Positions 17,146-27,053 of a stretch of 64,000 bases of DNA are shown here, one piece after another. The notes beneath the pieces were generated by a model. That model did no database searches. It was not told where the DNA came from and was given only the letters and a program-made list of their open reading frames with translations. Position 1 is the stretch's first letter; every line of letters starts with the position of its first letter. This DNA is from Alphaproteobacteria bacterium (GTDB taxonomy: Bacteria > Pseudomonadota > Alphaproteobacteria > Caulobacterales > Parvularculaceae). The position numbers and the translations under genes are program-made. The stretch spans positions 62,001-126,000 of the forward strand of contig JAUHYK010000001.1 of the NCBI GenBank assembly GCA_030426465.1, given 5' to 3'.

Positions 17146-19926
17146 ATGTCCCGCTACAATCCGAAAGAAGTCGAGCCGAAATGGCAGCAGCGCTGGAACG
17201 AGGCGCGCTCCTTTGAAACCGGCGCCAGCAAAGACAGACAAAAATACTACGTCCTTGAGATGTTCCCCTATCCGTCGGGGCGCATTCATATCGGGCATGT
17301 GCGCAACTACGCCATGGGCGACGTTATTGCGCGCTATAAAAAGGCCTGCGGCTATAACGTCCTGCACCCGATGGGATGGGACGCCTTCGGGATGCCGGCG
17401 GAAAACGCCGCCATGCAGACGGGATCGCACCCGGCCAAATGGACCTATGGCAATATCGACATCATGCGCGGGCAACTCAAACAGATGGGGCTCGCCATCG
17501 ACTGGTCGCGCGAATTCGCCACCTGCGACGCCAGCTATTATGTCCATCAGCAGCGCATGTTTCTGGAATTCTGGCAGGCGGGGCTCGCCTATCGCAAGGA
17601 AAGCCAAGTCAACTGGGACCCGGTCGACCAGACTGTGCTCGCCAACGAGCAGGTGATCGACGGCAAGGGCTGGCGCTCCGGCGCGCCGGTTGAACGGCGC
17701 AAGCTGTCCCAATGGTTTTTCAAGATCACCGATTACGCCGAGGATCTGTTGGCGGCGCTTGACGATGGGCGCCTTTCGGGCTGGCCGGACAATGTGAAGC
17801 TGATGCAGAAAAACTGGATCGGCAAGTCGAAAGGCTTGCAGATGCGGTTTCCTTTTGCACCGGATGTAAAAGCACCCGCAGGCTTCGGAGACGGCGTCGA
17901 GGTTTTCACCACAAGGCCGGACACGCTTTACGGCGCCAGCTTCGTCGCCATATCTCCTGATCATCCGCTGGCCGCTGAACTCGCCAAAACAGACAAAGAT
18001 CTTGGCAAGTTCATCGCCGAATGCGCAAGCGCCGGCACATCCGAAGAAGCGATCGAAAAGGCGGAAAAGCGCGGCTACAAAACATCGCTGGAAACCAGTC
18101 ATCCGTTTGATGAGCGCAAACTGCCGGTCTATGTCGCGAATTTCGTGTTAATGGGCTACGGCACGGGCGCAATCTTCGGTTGCCCGGCCCATGACCAGCG
18201 CGATTATGATTTCGCGACTAAATACGGCCTTGCGATTCCGCCCGTAGTGCTGCCGGACGGCGCTGATGCGGCGACATACAAGCTGGACGGTGAGCCCTAT
18301 ATCGGGCCCGGCAAGATCTTCAATTCTGACTTTCTGGATGGCCTTTCGGTCAGCGACGCCATCGCCGCCGCGATCAAAAAAATCGAAGAGATGGGGTTGG
18401 GCCAGGGCGTCACGCAATATCGCCTGCGCGATTGGGGCGTGTCGCGCCAGCGCTATTGGGGCTGTCCGATCCCCGCCATCCATTGCGACAAATGCGGCAT
18501 CGTTCCGGTTCCTGAAAAAGACCTGCCAGTGGTGTTGCCCGAAGAGGCTGATTTCTCCGTACCCGGAAATCCGCTCGACCGGCACCCTACATGGAAGCAT
18601 GTTGATTGCCCGCAATGCGGCGGCAAAGGCAGGCGCGAGACCGACACCTTCGACACTTTTATCGATAGCTCATGGTATTTCGCGCGCTTCGCCTCACAGC
18701 CCGAAGACAAGCCGGTGGACAAAGACGTCGCCGACTACTGGCTGCCCGTGGATCAGTATATCGGCGGTATCGAGCACGCGATTTTACACCTTCTCTATGC
18801 GCGGTTTTTCACCCGCGCCATGAAGAAGGTCGGGCATCTGTCCGTGGACGAACCTTTCGCCAATCTCTTCACCCAAGGGATGGTGGTGCATGCGACCTAC
18901 ATGGATGGTTATGGCCATTGGGTATTGCCGGAAGATATTTTCACACCCACGGAAGATGAGCTGAAGAAAATTCACGCAACTTGGTTGCCGCGCTATGAAC
19001 TTGGACACGAGTTAGAAAAGAAAGGTCCGGGATTCTCGCATAAATTTTCTGAGACGTCTCAGAAACACTTAGAGCGTTGCGGACTGGCAGATAAATTTAC
19101 AGACCGCCACTTCATCGGCACCGCAAACTTTATCTACCATACGGGCCCGGAAGATTGGCTCGCATGCAAATCTCACGAAGGGCTGTTACTGCCAGTTGCA
19201 AGCGGCGCTATCGAGAAAATGTCGAAGTCCAAGAAGAACGTGGTCTCTCCTGAGGGCATTGCGCAGACTTACGGCGCGGACGCAGCGCGGTGGTTCATGC
19301 TGTCGGACTCGCCGCCCGAACGCGATGTGGAGTGGACAGACTCCGGCGTTGAAGGCGCCTGGAAGCTGATCAACCGCATCTGGGATGCGGTTTCCGCTGC
19401 GCCCGGCATTCTCAAAACCGTCGATCTCGATAAAGCCAGTGATGACAAAACCGAGTTGCGTCAGGCGACCCATGCGGCCATCGCCGGGGTGACCGACGAC
19501 ATCGACCACTTCCGTTTCAACAAGGCGATTGCGCGAATTTATGAGTTCCTGAACGCGCTCAAAAAAGCCGGCGACGCATCTGACTGGGCCAAGGCCGAAG
19601 CGCTTTCCGCGCTGGCGCGCCTCGTCGCGCCATTTATTCCCCACCTCGCCGAGGAATGCTGGGAAACCCTTGGCGGAAAAGACCTTATCTGCGATGCGCC
19701 ATGGCCAAAAGCCGATCCGGCCCTGCTCGCCAAAGACGAAATCGTCCTCGGCGTTCAGGTCAACGGCAAACGCCGCGCCGAGATCACCGTGCCCGCCGAG
19801 GCCGACAACAAGACTGTGGAAGAGGCGGCCCTTTCCGACGCCGACGTTAAACGGCATATTGACGGCAAGACCGTTCGCAAAGTGGTGGTGGTGCCGAAAC
19901 GCATCGTCAACATCGTCGCGAACTGA
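17146..19926 (+). CDS. leuS: Leucyl-tRNA synthetase
   Basis: LeuRS charges tRNA-Leu with leucine. The 926-residue protein has the class I HIGH motif in [15 protein letters not shown] (about residues 42-56), the CP1 editing domain with [12 protein letters not shown] and [12 protein letters not shown], a zinc-type CxxC pair ([17 protein letters not shown]), the KMSKS loop in [10 protein letters not shown] near residue 690, and the C-terminal anticodon-binding domain. It is about 60 residues longer than typical bacterial LeuRS: the segment before KMSKS (bases 18960-19160) is expanded and locally about 45% GC against roughly 60% nearby. It leads the leuS-lptE-holA operon. Confidence 0.97.
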   Translation: MSRYNPKEVEPKWQQRWNEARSFETGASKDRQKYYVLEMFPYPSGRIHIGHVRNYAMGDVIARYKKACGYNVLHPMGWDAFGMPAENAAMQTGSHPAKWTYGNIDIMRGQLKQMGLAIDWSREFATCDASYYVHQQRMFLEFWQAGLAYRKESQVNWDPVDQTVLANEQVIDGKGWRSGAPVERRKLSQWFFKITDYAEDLLAALDDGRLSGWPDNVKLMQKNWIGKSKGLQMRFPFAPDVKAPAGFGDGVEVFTTRPDTLYGASFVAISPDHPLAAELAKTDKDLGKFIAECASAGTSEEAIEKAEKRGYKTSLETSHPFDERKLPVYVANFVLMGYGTGAIFGCPAHDQRDYDFATKYGLAIPPVVLPDGADAATYKLDGEPYIGPGKIFNSDFLDGLSVSDAIAAAIKKIEEMGLGQGVTQYRLRDWGVSRQRYWGCPIPAIHCDKCGIVPVPEKDLPVVLPEEADFSVPGNPLDRHPTWKHVDCPQCGGKGRRETDTFDTFIDSSWYFARFASQPEDKPVDKDVADYWLPVDQYIGGIEHAILHLLYARFFTRAMKKVGHLSVDEPFANLFTQGMVVHATYMDGYGHWVLPEDIFTPTEDELKKIHATWLPRYELGHELEKKGPGFSHKFSETSQKHLERCGLADKFTDRHFIGTANFIYHTGPEDWLACKSHEGLLLPVASGAIEKMSKSKKNVVSPEGIAQTYGADAARWFMLSDSPPERDVEWTDSGVEGAWKLINRIWDAVSAAPGILKTVDLDKASDDKTELRQATHAAIAGVTDDIDHFRFNKAIARIYEFLNALKKAGDASDWAKAEALSALARLVAPFIPHLAEECWETLGGKDLICDAPWPKADPALLAKDEIVLGVQVNGKRRAEITVPAEADNKTVEEAALSDADVKRHIDGKTVRKVVVVPKRIVNIVAN

Positions 19927-19946
19927 CCCCTCAGAACGGAGTCCGC

Positions 19947-20702
19947 ATGAAACGCACCGCCGCCCTTTTCGCCGTCATTGCGGGCGCGCTCGCTATTTCC
20001 GGTTGCGGGTTCCAGCCGATCTACGCCACGCGCGAAGGCGACGCGCTGATCAGCAGCCAGATCAATCTGGAGCGCATCGTCGCGCCTGAAAACCTCGCGC
20101 CCTATCTCGAGGACGCGTTTAACGACCGGATCGTCTCGGTCGAGGGCGTCGCCCCCCGTTACGATCTCTATGTGCAGGCGCGCGAAAAAGCTGACCGCCT
20201 CGCCGTTCAGATCGACGCCACCGTGACGCGCTATAATTACCGCCTTGTCGCGCGCTACTGGGTTATCGACAAGGAAACCGGAAAAAAAGTACGCGGCGTC
20301 GCCCGGGCCATCACGTCCTACAATATCGTCAACTCACAATACTCCACCCTGTTCGCCGAACGGGCAGCCATTGAAAAGGCGGCGCGCCAGCTCGCGGAAC
20401 AGATCGAGCGTGACATGCTGATCCGGTTTTCGCGCCCGGCCGACGAACGCGACGATGTCGATCCGGAGGCGTTTGAAAGCGTTCTTGAACAGGATGAGAT
20501 ATTGAACGAACGCCGCCAACCGGCGCCAGACCAGCAGATCGAGCTGCCTGAAGAACTGTATTATCTCGAGCCGGAAGCCGAACAGCCCGCGGATGCGACG
20601 ACTAATTCAAACAACACAGGCGTTGTCGAAACCGGCGCAGCTTCAGAAAGCGAAAACGCGACGCCCGATGTGCCGGACCCGGTGATCGATGGGCGCCCTT
20701 AA
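19947..20702 (+). CDS. lptE: LPS-assembly lipoprotein LptE
   Basis: LptE plugs the LptD barrel in the outer membrane and assists lipopolysaccharide insertion. The 251-residue product has a lipoprotein signal ending ISGC near residue 19, followed immediately by the family hallmark GFQPIYA and a beta-alpha domain to about residue 165. The last 80 residues are acidic, proline-rich and low in complexity, a tail longer than in the E. coli protein. It follows leuS by 20 bases and its end overlaps the holA start by 14 bases, the arrangement usual in proteobacteria. Confidence 0.9.
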   Translation: MKRTAALFAVIAGALAISGCGFQPIYATREGDALISSQINLERIVAPENLAPYLEDAFNDRIVSVEGVAPRYDLYVQAREKADRLAVQIDATVTRYNYRLVARYWVIDKETGKKVRGVARAITSYNIVNSQYSTLFAERAAIEKAARQLAEQIERDMLIRFSRPADERDDVDPEAFESVLEQDEILNERRQPAPDQQIELPEELYYLEPEAEQPADATTNSNNTGVVETGAASESENATPDVPDPVIDGRP

Positions 20703-21744
20703 AGGCAAAGCGATAAAGAGCTTTCTTGCGGCGCGGGATGAGCGCATCGCCGCTGTGTTGCTGTATGGGCCCGATAGCGGCCTTGCGCGTGAACGCGCGC
20801 TGCTTCTCGCCGCCCGCGTCGTCGCCGATCTGAAAGATCCGTTTAACGCGCTTGAGCTTTCCGATGCGGAATTGAAAGAAGAGCCGGGCCGCCTTGCGGA
20901 CGAGATCACCGCGCTTTCCTTCGCCGGCGGCGAGCGGGTGATCCGTCTGCGGACAAGCGGCGAGGCGGCGGTGAAAGCCGTGCAAAACCTCCTCGACGGG
21001 CTCGATAGCGGGCATCTGAAACCCAATGGCATGGTGATCATTGAGGCAGGGGAGTTGACCCCGCGCTCGGGGCTCAGAAAAGCATTCGAAAAAGCGAAAT
21101 GCGGCGTCGCGCTCCCCTGTTACGCAGACGGCCCGGCGGATGTGCGCAGCCTCGCTCAAGACGTGGCGGCCGCTGAAGAATTGCGGTTTGATCCGGACGC
21201 CCTTGATCTTGTCGTCGCAATTCTCGGCGAAGATCACGGCATCTCCCGCGCGGAAATTGACAAGCTGATCCTCTATAAAGGGCCTGCCTCTGTCCGAAAG
21301 GGACCGGCGTCCATTTCCCTCGAAGATGTGCGCGCTTCGCTCGTGGACGGGCTCGGCGACGCCATGGATGACACCGCCTCCGCCGCCGCTGATGGCGCGC
21401 CCGCAAAGCTCGCCGCCGCACTTCACAAGGCCGCCACCGCAGGGGCCAGCCCCATCGGCCTGTTGCGCGCGCTGCAACGCAATTTCATGCGGCTGAAAAC
21501 CGCGCAGGATCTGATGGATGGCGGCGCAAGCGCCTCGGCGGCCATGAAAAAACTCCGCCCGCCAGTGTTCTTCGCGGAGGAGCGCGCTTTTGAAAACAGG
21601 CTTTACAAATGGCGCGGCCCAAAGCTGGAGCGCGCCTTGCGCATGCTGGTCGACGCCGAGCTCGACGCCAAAACCACTGGCGCCCCGCAGCGCGAGATTG
21701 TTGAGCGCGCGGCGCTGGCGCTCGCGGTGATGGGGTCGCGCTAA
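20689..21744 (+). CDS. holA: DNA polymerase III delta subunit
   Basis: Delta is the wrench of the clamp loader: it opens the beta sliding clamp during loading. The 351-residue protein matches HolA in length and order: an N-terminal AAA-like domain (VLLYGPDSGLARERA near residue 23, then GGERVIRLRTSGE), a middle lid domain with EILGEDHGISRAEIDKL-like residues, and the C-terminal collar domain (PIGLLRALQRNFMRL) that packs with gamma/tau and delta'. It lacks a functional Walker A, as expected. Translation is probably coupled to lptE through the 14-base overlap. Confidence 0.93.
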   Translation: MGALKGKAIKSFLAARDERIAAVLLYGPDSGLARERALLLAARVVADLKDPFNALELSDAELKEEPGRLADEITALSFAGGERVIRLRTSGEAAVKAVQNLLDGLDSGHLKPNGMVIIEAGELTPRSGLRKAFEKAKCGVALPCYADGPADVRSLAQDVAAAEELRFDPDALDLVVAILGEDHGISRAEIDKLILYKGPASVRKGPASISLEDVRASLVDGLGDAMDDTASAAADGAPAKLAAALHKAATAGASPIGLLRALQRNFMRLKTAQDLMDGGASASAAMKKLRPPVFFAEERAFENRLYKWRGPKLERALRMLVDAELDAKTTGAPQREIVERAALALAVMGSR

Positions 21745-21776
21745 GCCTCGCGCAAGAGCTCAGGGAAGGGCGACAC

Positions 21777-23219
21777 ATGTTGGGCCGGCCTTTTTTAGCG
21801 CTCGGACTTCTATTGTGCGGCCTTTCAGCCGTTGAATTCATTTTCGCCGCGCTCGACGCCACGGTCAGCGACGAAAACTGGCAAGGCTTTTTGATCAGCG
21901 CGATTATGTCCGGACTGATCGGCGTCGGTCTTGTCAGCGCCTTCTGGAGCGCGGCCCATGACAAACATTTTGACTTGCGCAGCGGCTTTATCCTGACGGC
22001 CTTGAGCTGGACGGTGTTTCCGCTGATGGCGTCCTTGCCGTTTTTCTTCAGCGATCTCGACATTTCCCTGACTGACGCGGTTTTTGAAACCATCTCCGGA
22101 GTGACGACAACCGGCTCCACCGTGTTGACGGATCTCGATCATCTCGACCCGATGCTGCTCCTGTGGCGCTCTGTGCTGCAATGGATTGGCGGCGTCGGCA
22201 TCATTTTGATGGCGGTCCTGATGATGCCGTTTTTGCGCATTGGCGGCATGCAGCTTTTCCAGCTTGAAAGCTCAGCGCAGTCCGATACAGGATTCCACAC
22301 CCGCCCGGGCGCGCTCATCCGCGATATCGCCGCGCTCTATGTCGCGCTGACGCTGTTATGCACCGCATGTTTTTCAATCGCCGGCATGTCCGCGTTCGAC
22401 GCCTTCAATCACGCCATGACGACGCTAGCGACGGGCGGTTATTCAACTCATGACGCGTCCCTAGGGTATTTCAACAGCGCTGCGATTTACTGGGTCGCGA
22501 TCATTTTCATGACCGCCGCTGCGCTCCCCTTCATGATGTATCTGCGGGCTATCAAGGACGGCCCGAGGGTCGTTGCGAGCGACCCTCAGGCGCCGGTTTT
22601 CCTGTTGATGCTGGTCGCCATGTGGCTGATCGGCGCCGCTTTTTTCAATGACGGGGGAGACTATTTCACGACGCTCACCCGCGTCGCCGTCAATGTCACC
22701 TCGGTGGTCACCACGACTGGATTCGCCAGCGAGGATTATCAGCTCTGGGGCGCCGGTTTTATTGGGTTTTTCTTCGCCCTTACCTTTTTCGGCGGCTGCG
22801 CCGGATCTACCAGCGGCGCCATCAAGATCTACAGGCTACAGCTGCTCGGCCTATATGCGGCGGCCCATTTACGGCGCTTGCATTCACCATCGATCGTTCA
22901 GTCGACAAGTTATGGCGGGGTCAAACTCGACCGCGAAACCGGCCTTAGCGTGCTGGCGTTTCTGGCGCTTTTCATCGGCGCGTTCAGTGTGGGCGCCTTC
23001 GCGCTTGCGCTCACCGGTCTCGATTTCCCGACGGCCCTTTCGGCGTCAGCAACGGCGCTTTGCAATGTGGGTCCCGGCCTCGGAGAAATTATCGGGCCGG
23101 CGGGGAATTTTTCATCGCTCCCCGATCTTGCAAAATGGATTCTGCTCGGATTGATGCTGTTGGGACGGCTTGAGCTGTTTGCATTGCTCGTCCTGTTCGA
23201 TCCATATTTCTGGCGCTAG
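21777..23219 (+). CDS. trkH: Trk/Ktr-type potassium uptake protein TrkH
   Basis: TrkH forms the K+-translocating pore in the inner membrane and works with the cytosolic gating subunit TrkA, which is not in this window. The 480-residue protein has four M1-P-M2 repeats with filter-like loops TTTGSTVL, LATGGYST, TTTGFASED and NVGPGLGE, plus the conserved GGCAGSTSGAIK segment of the fourth half. It starts 32 bases after holA and may be co-transcribed with it, but is functionally unrelated. It converges with the MscS gene. Confidence 0.93.
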   Translation: MLGRPFLALGLLLCGLSAVEFIFAALDATVSDENWQGFLISAIMSGLIGVGLVSAFWSAAHDKHFDLRSGFILTALSWTVFPLMASLPFFFSDLDISLTDAVFETISGVTTTGSTVLTDLDHLDPMLLLWRSVLQWIGGVGIILMAVLMMPFLRIGGMQLFQLESSAQSDTGFHTRPGALIRDIAALYVALTLLCTACFSIAGMSAFDAFNHAMTTLATGGYSTHDASLGYFNSAAIYWVAIIFMTAAALPFMMYLRAIKDGPRVVASDPQAPVFLLMLVAMWLIGAAFFNDGGDYFTTLTRVAVNVTSVVTTTGFASEDYQLWGAGFIGFFFALTFFGGCAGSTSGAIKIYRLQLLGLYAAAHLRRLHSPSIVQSTSYGGVKLDRETGLSVLAFLALFIGAFSVGAFALALTGLDFPTALSASATALCNVGPGLGEIIGPAGNFSSLPDLAKWILLGLMLLGRLELFALLVLFDPYFWR

Positions 23220-23243
23220 AGCCGACAGCCCACCGCAACAGAC

Positions 23244-24572
23244 TTAGTCTTCCTTACGCGGAATAATGTGCAGGTCGCGCTGCGGAAACGGAATTTCGAT
23301 GCCGTATTTGCCAAGCGCTGTTTCGATCTCCCAGTTATAGGCGGCGTGAACCTTCGCTGGCCGCTTTACGGCGTCGTCGGTAAGCCAGACCACGAGTTCG
23401 AAATCGAGACTTGAATCGCCGAACCCAACGAGCCAGACATCGGGCGCCCTTTTTGCGTTATTTTTCAATGTGAAAGGCACATTCTCGGCGGCTTCGAGCG
23501 CGGCTTTTTTCACCAATTCCTTGTCAGTGCCATAGGCGACGCCAAAGGGCACACGGATACGCCGGTTCACCTCACGCAAGGTCCAATTGGTGACGCGGTT
23601 GGTGATAAATTCCGCATTCGGCACCAGGATGTCGACATTGTCATTCGTCGTCACCAGCGTGGAGCGGACATTGATCTCGCGCACCTCGCCGGTGATCCCG
23701 GATTCAAGGTCAACGAAGTCGCCAACCTTCAAGGTTTTTTCCAGCAAGATGATGATGCCGGCGATGAAGTTGGAGAAAATCGACTGCAAGCCAAAACCGA
23801 TGCCGACGCCGATAGCCCCGGTAAGAACGGCAAGGCCTGTAAGATTCACTTTCGCAACCGATAGCGCCAACAGAATGGCGCCAGAGACAAGGCTGATCTG
23901 GATGAGCTGGCCCAAGAGCCCGCGCACCGAGGGCGTCAACTTCGATGAACTATTGAGACGTCCCTGAATTATCCGCGAAGCGAAATTGGCGCTCCATAAA
24001 AGGATCGCCGCGAGCGCTATCGCCCAAAGAACGTCGAAGGCGGACACGGCGTTTTCGCCGCCCGGCGGCAGTTTGAGCCCGTCGAGAAAAGCGATGGTCG
24101 GGGCCAGAAGATGCAGGATGTTCAGCGCCGCGGCGGTCCAGGCGAAAAGCGCGAAAACCCGCGCCGCGAAAGGGTCGCTGACGAGGGACGAGACGAGCCG
24201 AATGCCGACCCAGGCGGTGAGGAGGCTGGCGACGATCCGCATCAGGCTGATCGGCTGACCAAGCCCGTTGAAAATCGCGATGCCCACCCAGAGGAAAGCG
24301 GCGCCCAGAGCGAGCGGTATCAGGAGGGTGAGATTTTCAAAAAACCGCGCGACGGCGGAATTGATAGCGGCCTCCTTTCGGGCCGCAACAGATTTGCGCG
24401 TCGGTTGCGCAAAGAGCCAGCCAAGGACCAGAGCCGCGGCAATGGCCCCGAGCTGATAGAGCGCCGACACGGAGGAAAGCTGCTCGCCGAGCCGGTCGGC
24501 CATAGCGGCGAGGGCGGTCTGAAATCCTTCGGTTAGTTGCTCCGTATCCGGAATATCACTGTCGCTCTCCAT
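23244..24572 (-). CDS. MscS-family mechanosensitive ion channel
   Basis: MscS-type channels release solutes on hypo-osmotic shock. The 442-residue protein has several N-terminal membrane helices (about residues 30-270), then the pore helix and beta domain signature GVGIGFGLQSIFSNFIAGIIIL, EKTLKVGDFVDL and NAEFITNRVTNWT. A short C-terminal domain ends LHIIPRKED. It is larger than E. coli MscS (286 residues), closer to the YbdG/MscM-like group with extra helices. The ATG at 24572 shares its A with the parB stop (TGATG), so it is translationally coupled to the par operon. TrkH on the other side gives a pair of osmotic-balance genes. Confidence 0.9.
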   Translation of the reverse strand: MESDSDIPDTEQLTEGFQTALAAMADRLGEQLSSVSALYQLGAIAAALVLGWLFAQPTRKSVAARKEAAINSAVARFFENLTLLIPLALGAAFLWVGIAIFNGLGQPISLMRIVASLLTAWVGIRLVSSLVSDPFAARVFALFAWTAAALNILHLLAPTIAFLDGLKLPPGGENAVSAFDVLWAIALAAILLWSANFASRIIQGRLNSSSKLTPSVRGLLGQLIQISLVSGAILLALSVAKVNLTGLAVLTGAIGVGIGFGLQSIFSNFIAGIIILLEKTLKVGDFVDLESGITGEVREINVRSTLVTTNDNVDILVPNAEFITNRVTNWTLREVNRRIRVPFGVAYGTDKELVKKAALEAAENVPFTLKNNAKRAPDVWLVGFGDSSLDFELVVWLTDDAVKRPAKVHAAYNWEIETALGKYGIEIPFPQRDLHIIPRKED

Positions 24573-25525
24573 CAGACCTTGGCGCCCATGAGGCGGCGGC
24601 AAATATCGTCGAGCTGGTCGAGAGTGAGATAATTGACCGTCACCGACCCGGCGCCTTTTTTGGAATGCTCAATAGCCACATCAAGGCCGAGGATCGCGGA
24701 AAGATCGCGCTCCAGGGCGCGGGTGTCCGCGTCTTTCGAGCCGCCAGAAGGCTTTGATTTTGCTTTACTTTTTCCGGCGTCGCCAGCCTTTCCAGAGGCC
24801 GCGGCGCCTTTGATTTCGGCCTCGGCCTCGCGGATATGCTTCTCGGTCTCGCGAACGGAAAGATCGCCCTTGAGGACGACGCCGAGCATCTGCACCGGGC
24901 TTGAGGACCCGAGAAGCGCGCGCGCATGGCCCATTGAAATGGCGTTTGTCGACAACGCGTCGAGCGCCTTTTGCGGCAGTCCCAGAAGCCGCATGATATT
25001 CGCCACATGACTGCGTGACTTGCCGACAGCCTTGGCTATATCTTCCTGGGTTCGTCCGTATACGTCAGAAAGCCGGGCGTAGGCCGCAGCCTCCTCGACC
25101 GGATTTAGATCAACCCGCTGGACGTTTTCGATAAGGGCGATTTCCGCCGTCTCTTCGTCCGTCAGCTCGCGGATGATGACCGGAACTTTGTGAAGCTGCG
25201 CTTTTTGCGCGGCGCGCCAGCGGCGCTCGCCAGCGACAATTTCGTAATTGTCCGGACCTTTGGGGCGCACGAGGATCGGCTGCAACATGCCTTTCGCGGC
25301 GATGGAGTTTGCAAGCTCCTCAATCGCGTCCTTGTCAAAGACACGGCGCGGCTGGTCGGCATGAGGTTTTAACTGTTCGATGGGGAGCTCGCGCTTCGGC
25401 CCTGCGGGCGCCTCGCTCGCAGCCTGACGCGAGGGTGATTTCGCGGAGGGTGCGTCCCCTAGCAAGGCGTCGAGACCTCGTCCCAACCCCTTGATATTAC
25501 TTTTCTTTTTTTCCGCCATCGCCAT
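24572..25525 (-). CDS. parB: Chromosome-partitioning protein ParB
   Basis: ParB is the CTP-dependent clamp that loads at parS, spreads and organises the origin region for segregation by ParA. The 317-residue protein shows the CTP-binding domain (ADQPRRVFD, GMLQPILVRP, GERRWRAAQ, then ENVQRVDLNPVEEA), the helix-turn-helix that reads parS (GRTQEDIAKAVGKSRSHVAN) and the C-terminal dimer domain after a Lys/Ser-rich linker. The N-terminal GLGRGLDALLGD element is the usual ParA-contact motif. Six matching parS sites lie 1.4-4.9 kb upstream, in rsmG, mnmG, mnmE and one gene-poor spacer. Confidence 0.96.
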   Translation of the reverse strand: MAMAEKKKSNIKGLGRGLDALLGDAPSAKSPSRQAASEAPAGPKRELPIEQLKPHADQPRRVFDKDAIEELANSIAAKGMLQPILVRPKGPDNYEIVAGERRWRAAQKAQLHKVPVIIRELTDEETAEIALIENVQRVDLNPVEEAAAYARLSDVYGRTQEDIAKAVGKSRSHVANIMRLLGLPQKALDALSTNAISMGHARALLGSSSPVQMLGVVLKGDLSVRETEKHIREAEAEIKGAAASGKAGDAGKSKAKSKPSGGSKDADTRALERDLSAILGLDVAIEHSKKGAGSVTVNYLTLDQLDDICRRLMGAKV

Positions 25526-25540
25526 TTGCGTCGCCTTCCC

Positions 25541-26371
25541 TTACGCCGCTTTCGGCCGCGTGCGCTCGCGTTGAATGACTTCCGAGGCAAGCTGGATATA
25601 GGCCTGGCTGCCCGGACATTTGAGATCGTATAGAAGCGCCGGTTTGCCGTGCGACGGCGCTTCGGAAATGCGTACATTGCGCGGGATCACTGTGCGATAC
25701 ACCTTGTCGCCGAAGTGACCACGCACATCTTCCTCGACCTGATTGGTGAGATTATTGCGCCGGTCATGCATGGTGAGCACGACGCCCTGCAGCTCCAGAT
25801 CCGGATTAATTCGTGTGCGGACCGTTTCGATGGTGCGAATGATCTGGCTAAGACCTTCCAGCGCAAAGAACTCACATTGCAGGGGAATGATCACCGCCTG
25901 CGCCGCGGCGAGGGCGTTCACGGTCAGCAAACTCAAAGACGGCGGGCAATCAATCAGCACGTAACTGATCGGTGCGCCTTTCTCGCTGGCCGCGAACTCT
26001 TCAATCGCGTCCGCGAGGCGGAAATGACGCCGGTCAGCGTCGATCAGCTCAATTTCAGCGCCGGCGAGGTCGACACCGGCGGGGGCAAGCACCAATCCCG
26101 GGATGTCAGTTTCGGTGACGGCCGCTTCGAGGCGATAATCGCCAGACAACACCTCATAGGTCGTCACGCCGCGGTCGGCCGCCCGAATGCCGAGGCCCGT
26201 CGAGGCGTTCCCTTGCGGGTCGAGGTCGATGAGGAGGACTTTCTCGCCCACAGCAGCGAGCGCGGTAGCGAGATTGATCGCAGTCGTCGTTTTGCCAACG
26301 CCGCCTTTCTGGTTGGCGATGGCCAGAACCCGGGGGGCGGTGGTCCGCGGAGAGGTGCTGTTACCGGGCAC
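25541..26371 (-). CDS. parA: Chromosome-partitioning ATPase ParA (Soj)
   Basis: ParA binds nucleoid DNA as an ATP-dimer and moves ParB-parS complexes. The 276-residue protein carries the deviant Walker A NQKGGVGKTTTAINLA near residue 19, Walker A' LLIDLDPQGNAS, and Walker B-like VLIDCPPSLSLL. Length and the N-terminal location of the P-loop match chromosomal (type Ia-like, no HTH) ParA. It follows rsmG with an 11-base overlap and precedes parB by 15 bases, forming one rsmG-parA-parB-mscS transcription unit by spacing. Confidence 0.96.
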   Translation of the reverse strand: MPGNSTSPRTTAPRVLAIANQKGGVGKTTTAINLATALAAVGEKVLLIDLDPQGNASTGLGIRAADRGVTTYEVLSGDYRLEAAVTETDIPGLVLAPAGVDLAGAEIELIDADRRHFRLADAIEEFAASEKGAPISYVLIDCPPSLSLLTVNALAAAQAVIIPLQCEFFALEGLSQIIRTIETVRTRINPDLELQGVVLTMHDRRNNLTNQVEEDVRGHFGDKVYRTVIPRNVRISEAPSHGKPALLYDLKCPGSQAYIQLASEVIQRERTRPKAA

Positions 26372-26984
26372 GGGCGAGGTTTCCGATTTCTAATATGGCG
26401 GCCCGGGGGTCGGTCCGGCTCGGATGTTTCACGACTTCCATATGCCAAGATTTAGCGGCCTCGGTCAATTCACCCTCTACATCTTGTCCCTTGAGCAAGA
26501 AATACCGGGTGTTTTTACCTTGAATTCCAGCGCCATAGGCGAGCAATTTATCAAGCCGGGCGAGGGCGCGGGCGGTGATCACATCAGGTTTGAAACCAAG
26601 CCCTACCGATTCGATTCGCTCGGGTATGACTTTCAGATTTTCGAGCCCCATGGCAACGCCAGCTTCCCGCAGGAAAGCGCATTTCTTCTGCGTCGATTCA
26701 ATCAGGGTGACCTGAACTCCCTTCGGCGCCAGCATCGCGGCGAGCACCAACCCCGGAAAACCTGCGCCGGACCCAAGATCCACCAAGGTTTTAAAACTCT
26801 CGGGGAGTAGGGGCGCCAGTTGCGCAGAATCGAAGAAGTGCCTCTCCCATCGGTCTTTAATGGTCGAGCGGGCAATCAGATTATGCCGCTCCGACCAATC
26901 GATCAGCACACGATCCATCTCAAGAAGACGGTCGAATGTTTCACGTGGAACATTCGTATGGCTGAAAAATTCTTCGGGGGTCAT
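26361..26984 (-). CDS. rsmG: 16S rRNA (guanine-N7) methyltransferase RsmG
   Basis: RsmG (GidB) methylates G527 of 16S rRNA using S-adenosylmethionine. The 207-residue protein has the SAM motif LVDLGSGAGFPGLVLA near residue 70 and the family's HNLIARSTIKDRWERHFFDS segment near residue 40. ATG 26984 (MTPEEFF) matches normal length; a GTG at 27047 is possible but would add unrelated residues. A parS palindrome at 26937-26952 is read as part of the N-terminal NVPRETF codons, so the partition site and the protein sequence constrain each other. Confidence 0.94.
   Translation of the reverse strand: MTPEEFFSHTNVPRETFDRLLEMDRVLIDWSERHNLIARSTIKDRWERHFFDSAQLAPLLPESFKTLVDLGSGAGFPGLVLAAMLAPKGVQVTLIESTQKKCAFLREAGVAMGLENLKVIPERIESVGLGFKPDVITARALARLDKLLAYGAGIQGKNTRYFLLKGQDVEGELTEAAKSWHMEVVKHPSRTDPRAAILEIGNLARAR
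26937..26952. other. parS site 1 (inside rsmG)
   Basis: TGTTTCACGTGGAACA differs by one base from the perfect palindrome TGTTTCACGTGAAACA recognised by ParB in many bacteria. It lies in the 5' part of rsmG. Confidence 0.9.
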
Positions 26985-27053
26985 TGGCTGCAGTCTGTCG
27001 GGGTATGCTTCTCCTTTCCCGTAAACGGGAGGAGAGGAGATCGCCACCGCAAA

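Noticed and set aside
20602-21477. Long minus-strand open frame opposite holA
   Set aside because: It is antisense to a clear holA gene, has cysteine/histidine/arginine-rich composition without domains, and is explained by GC-rich codon shadowing.
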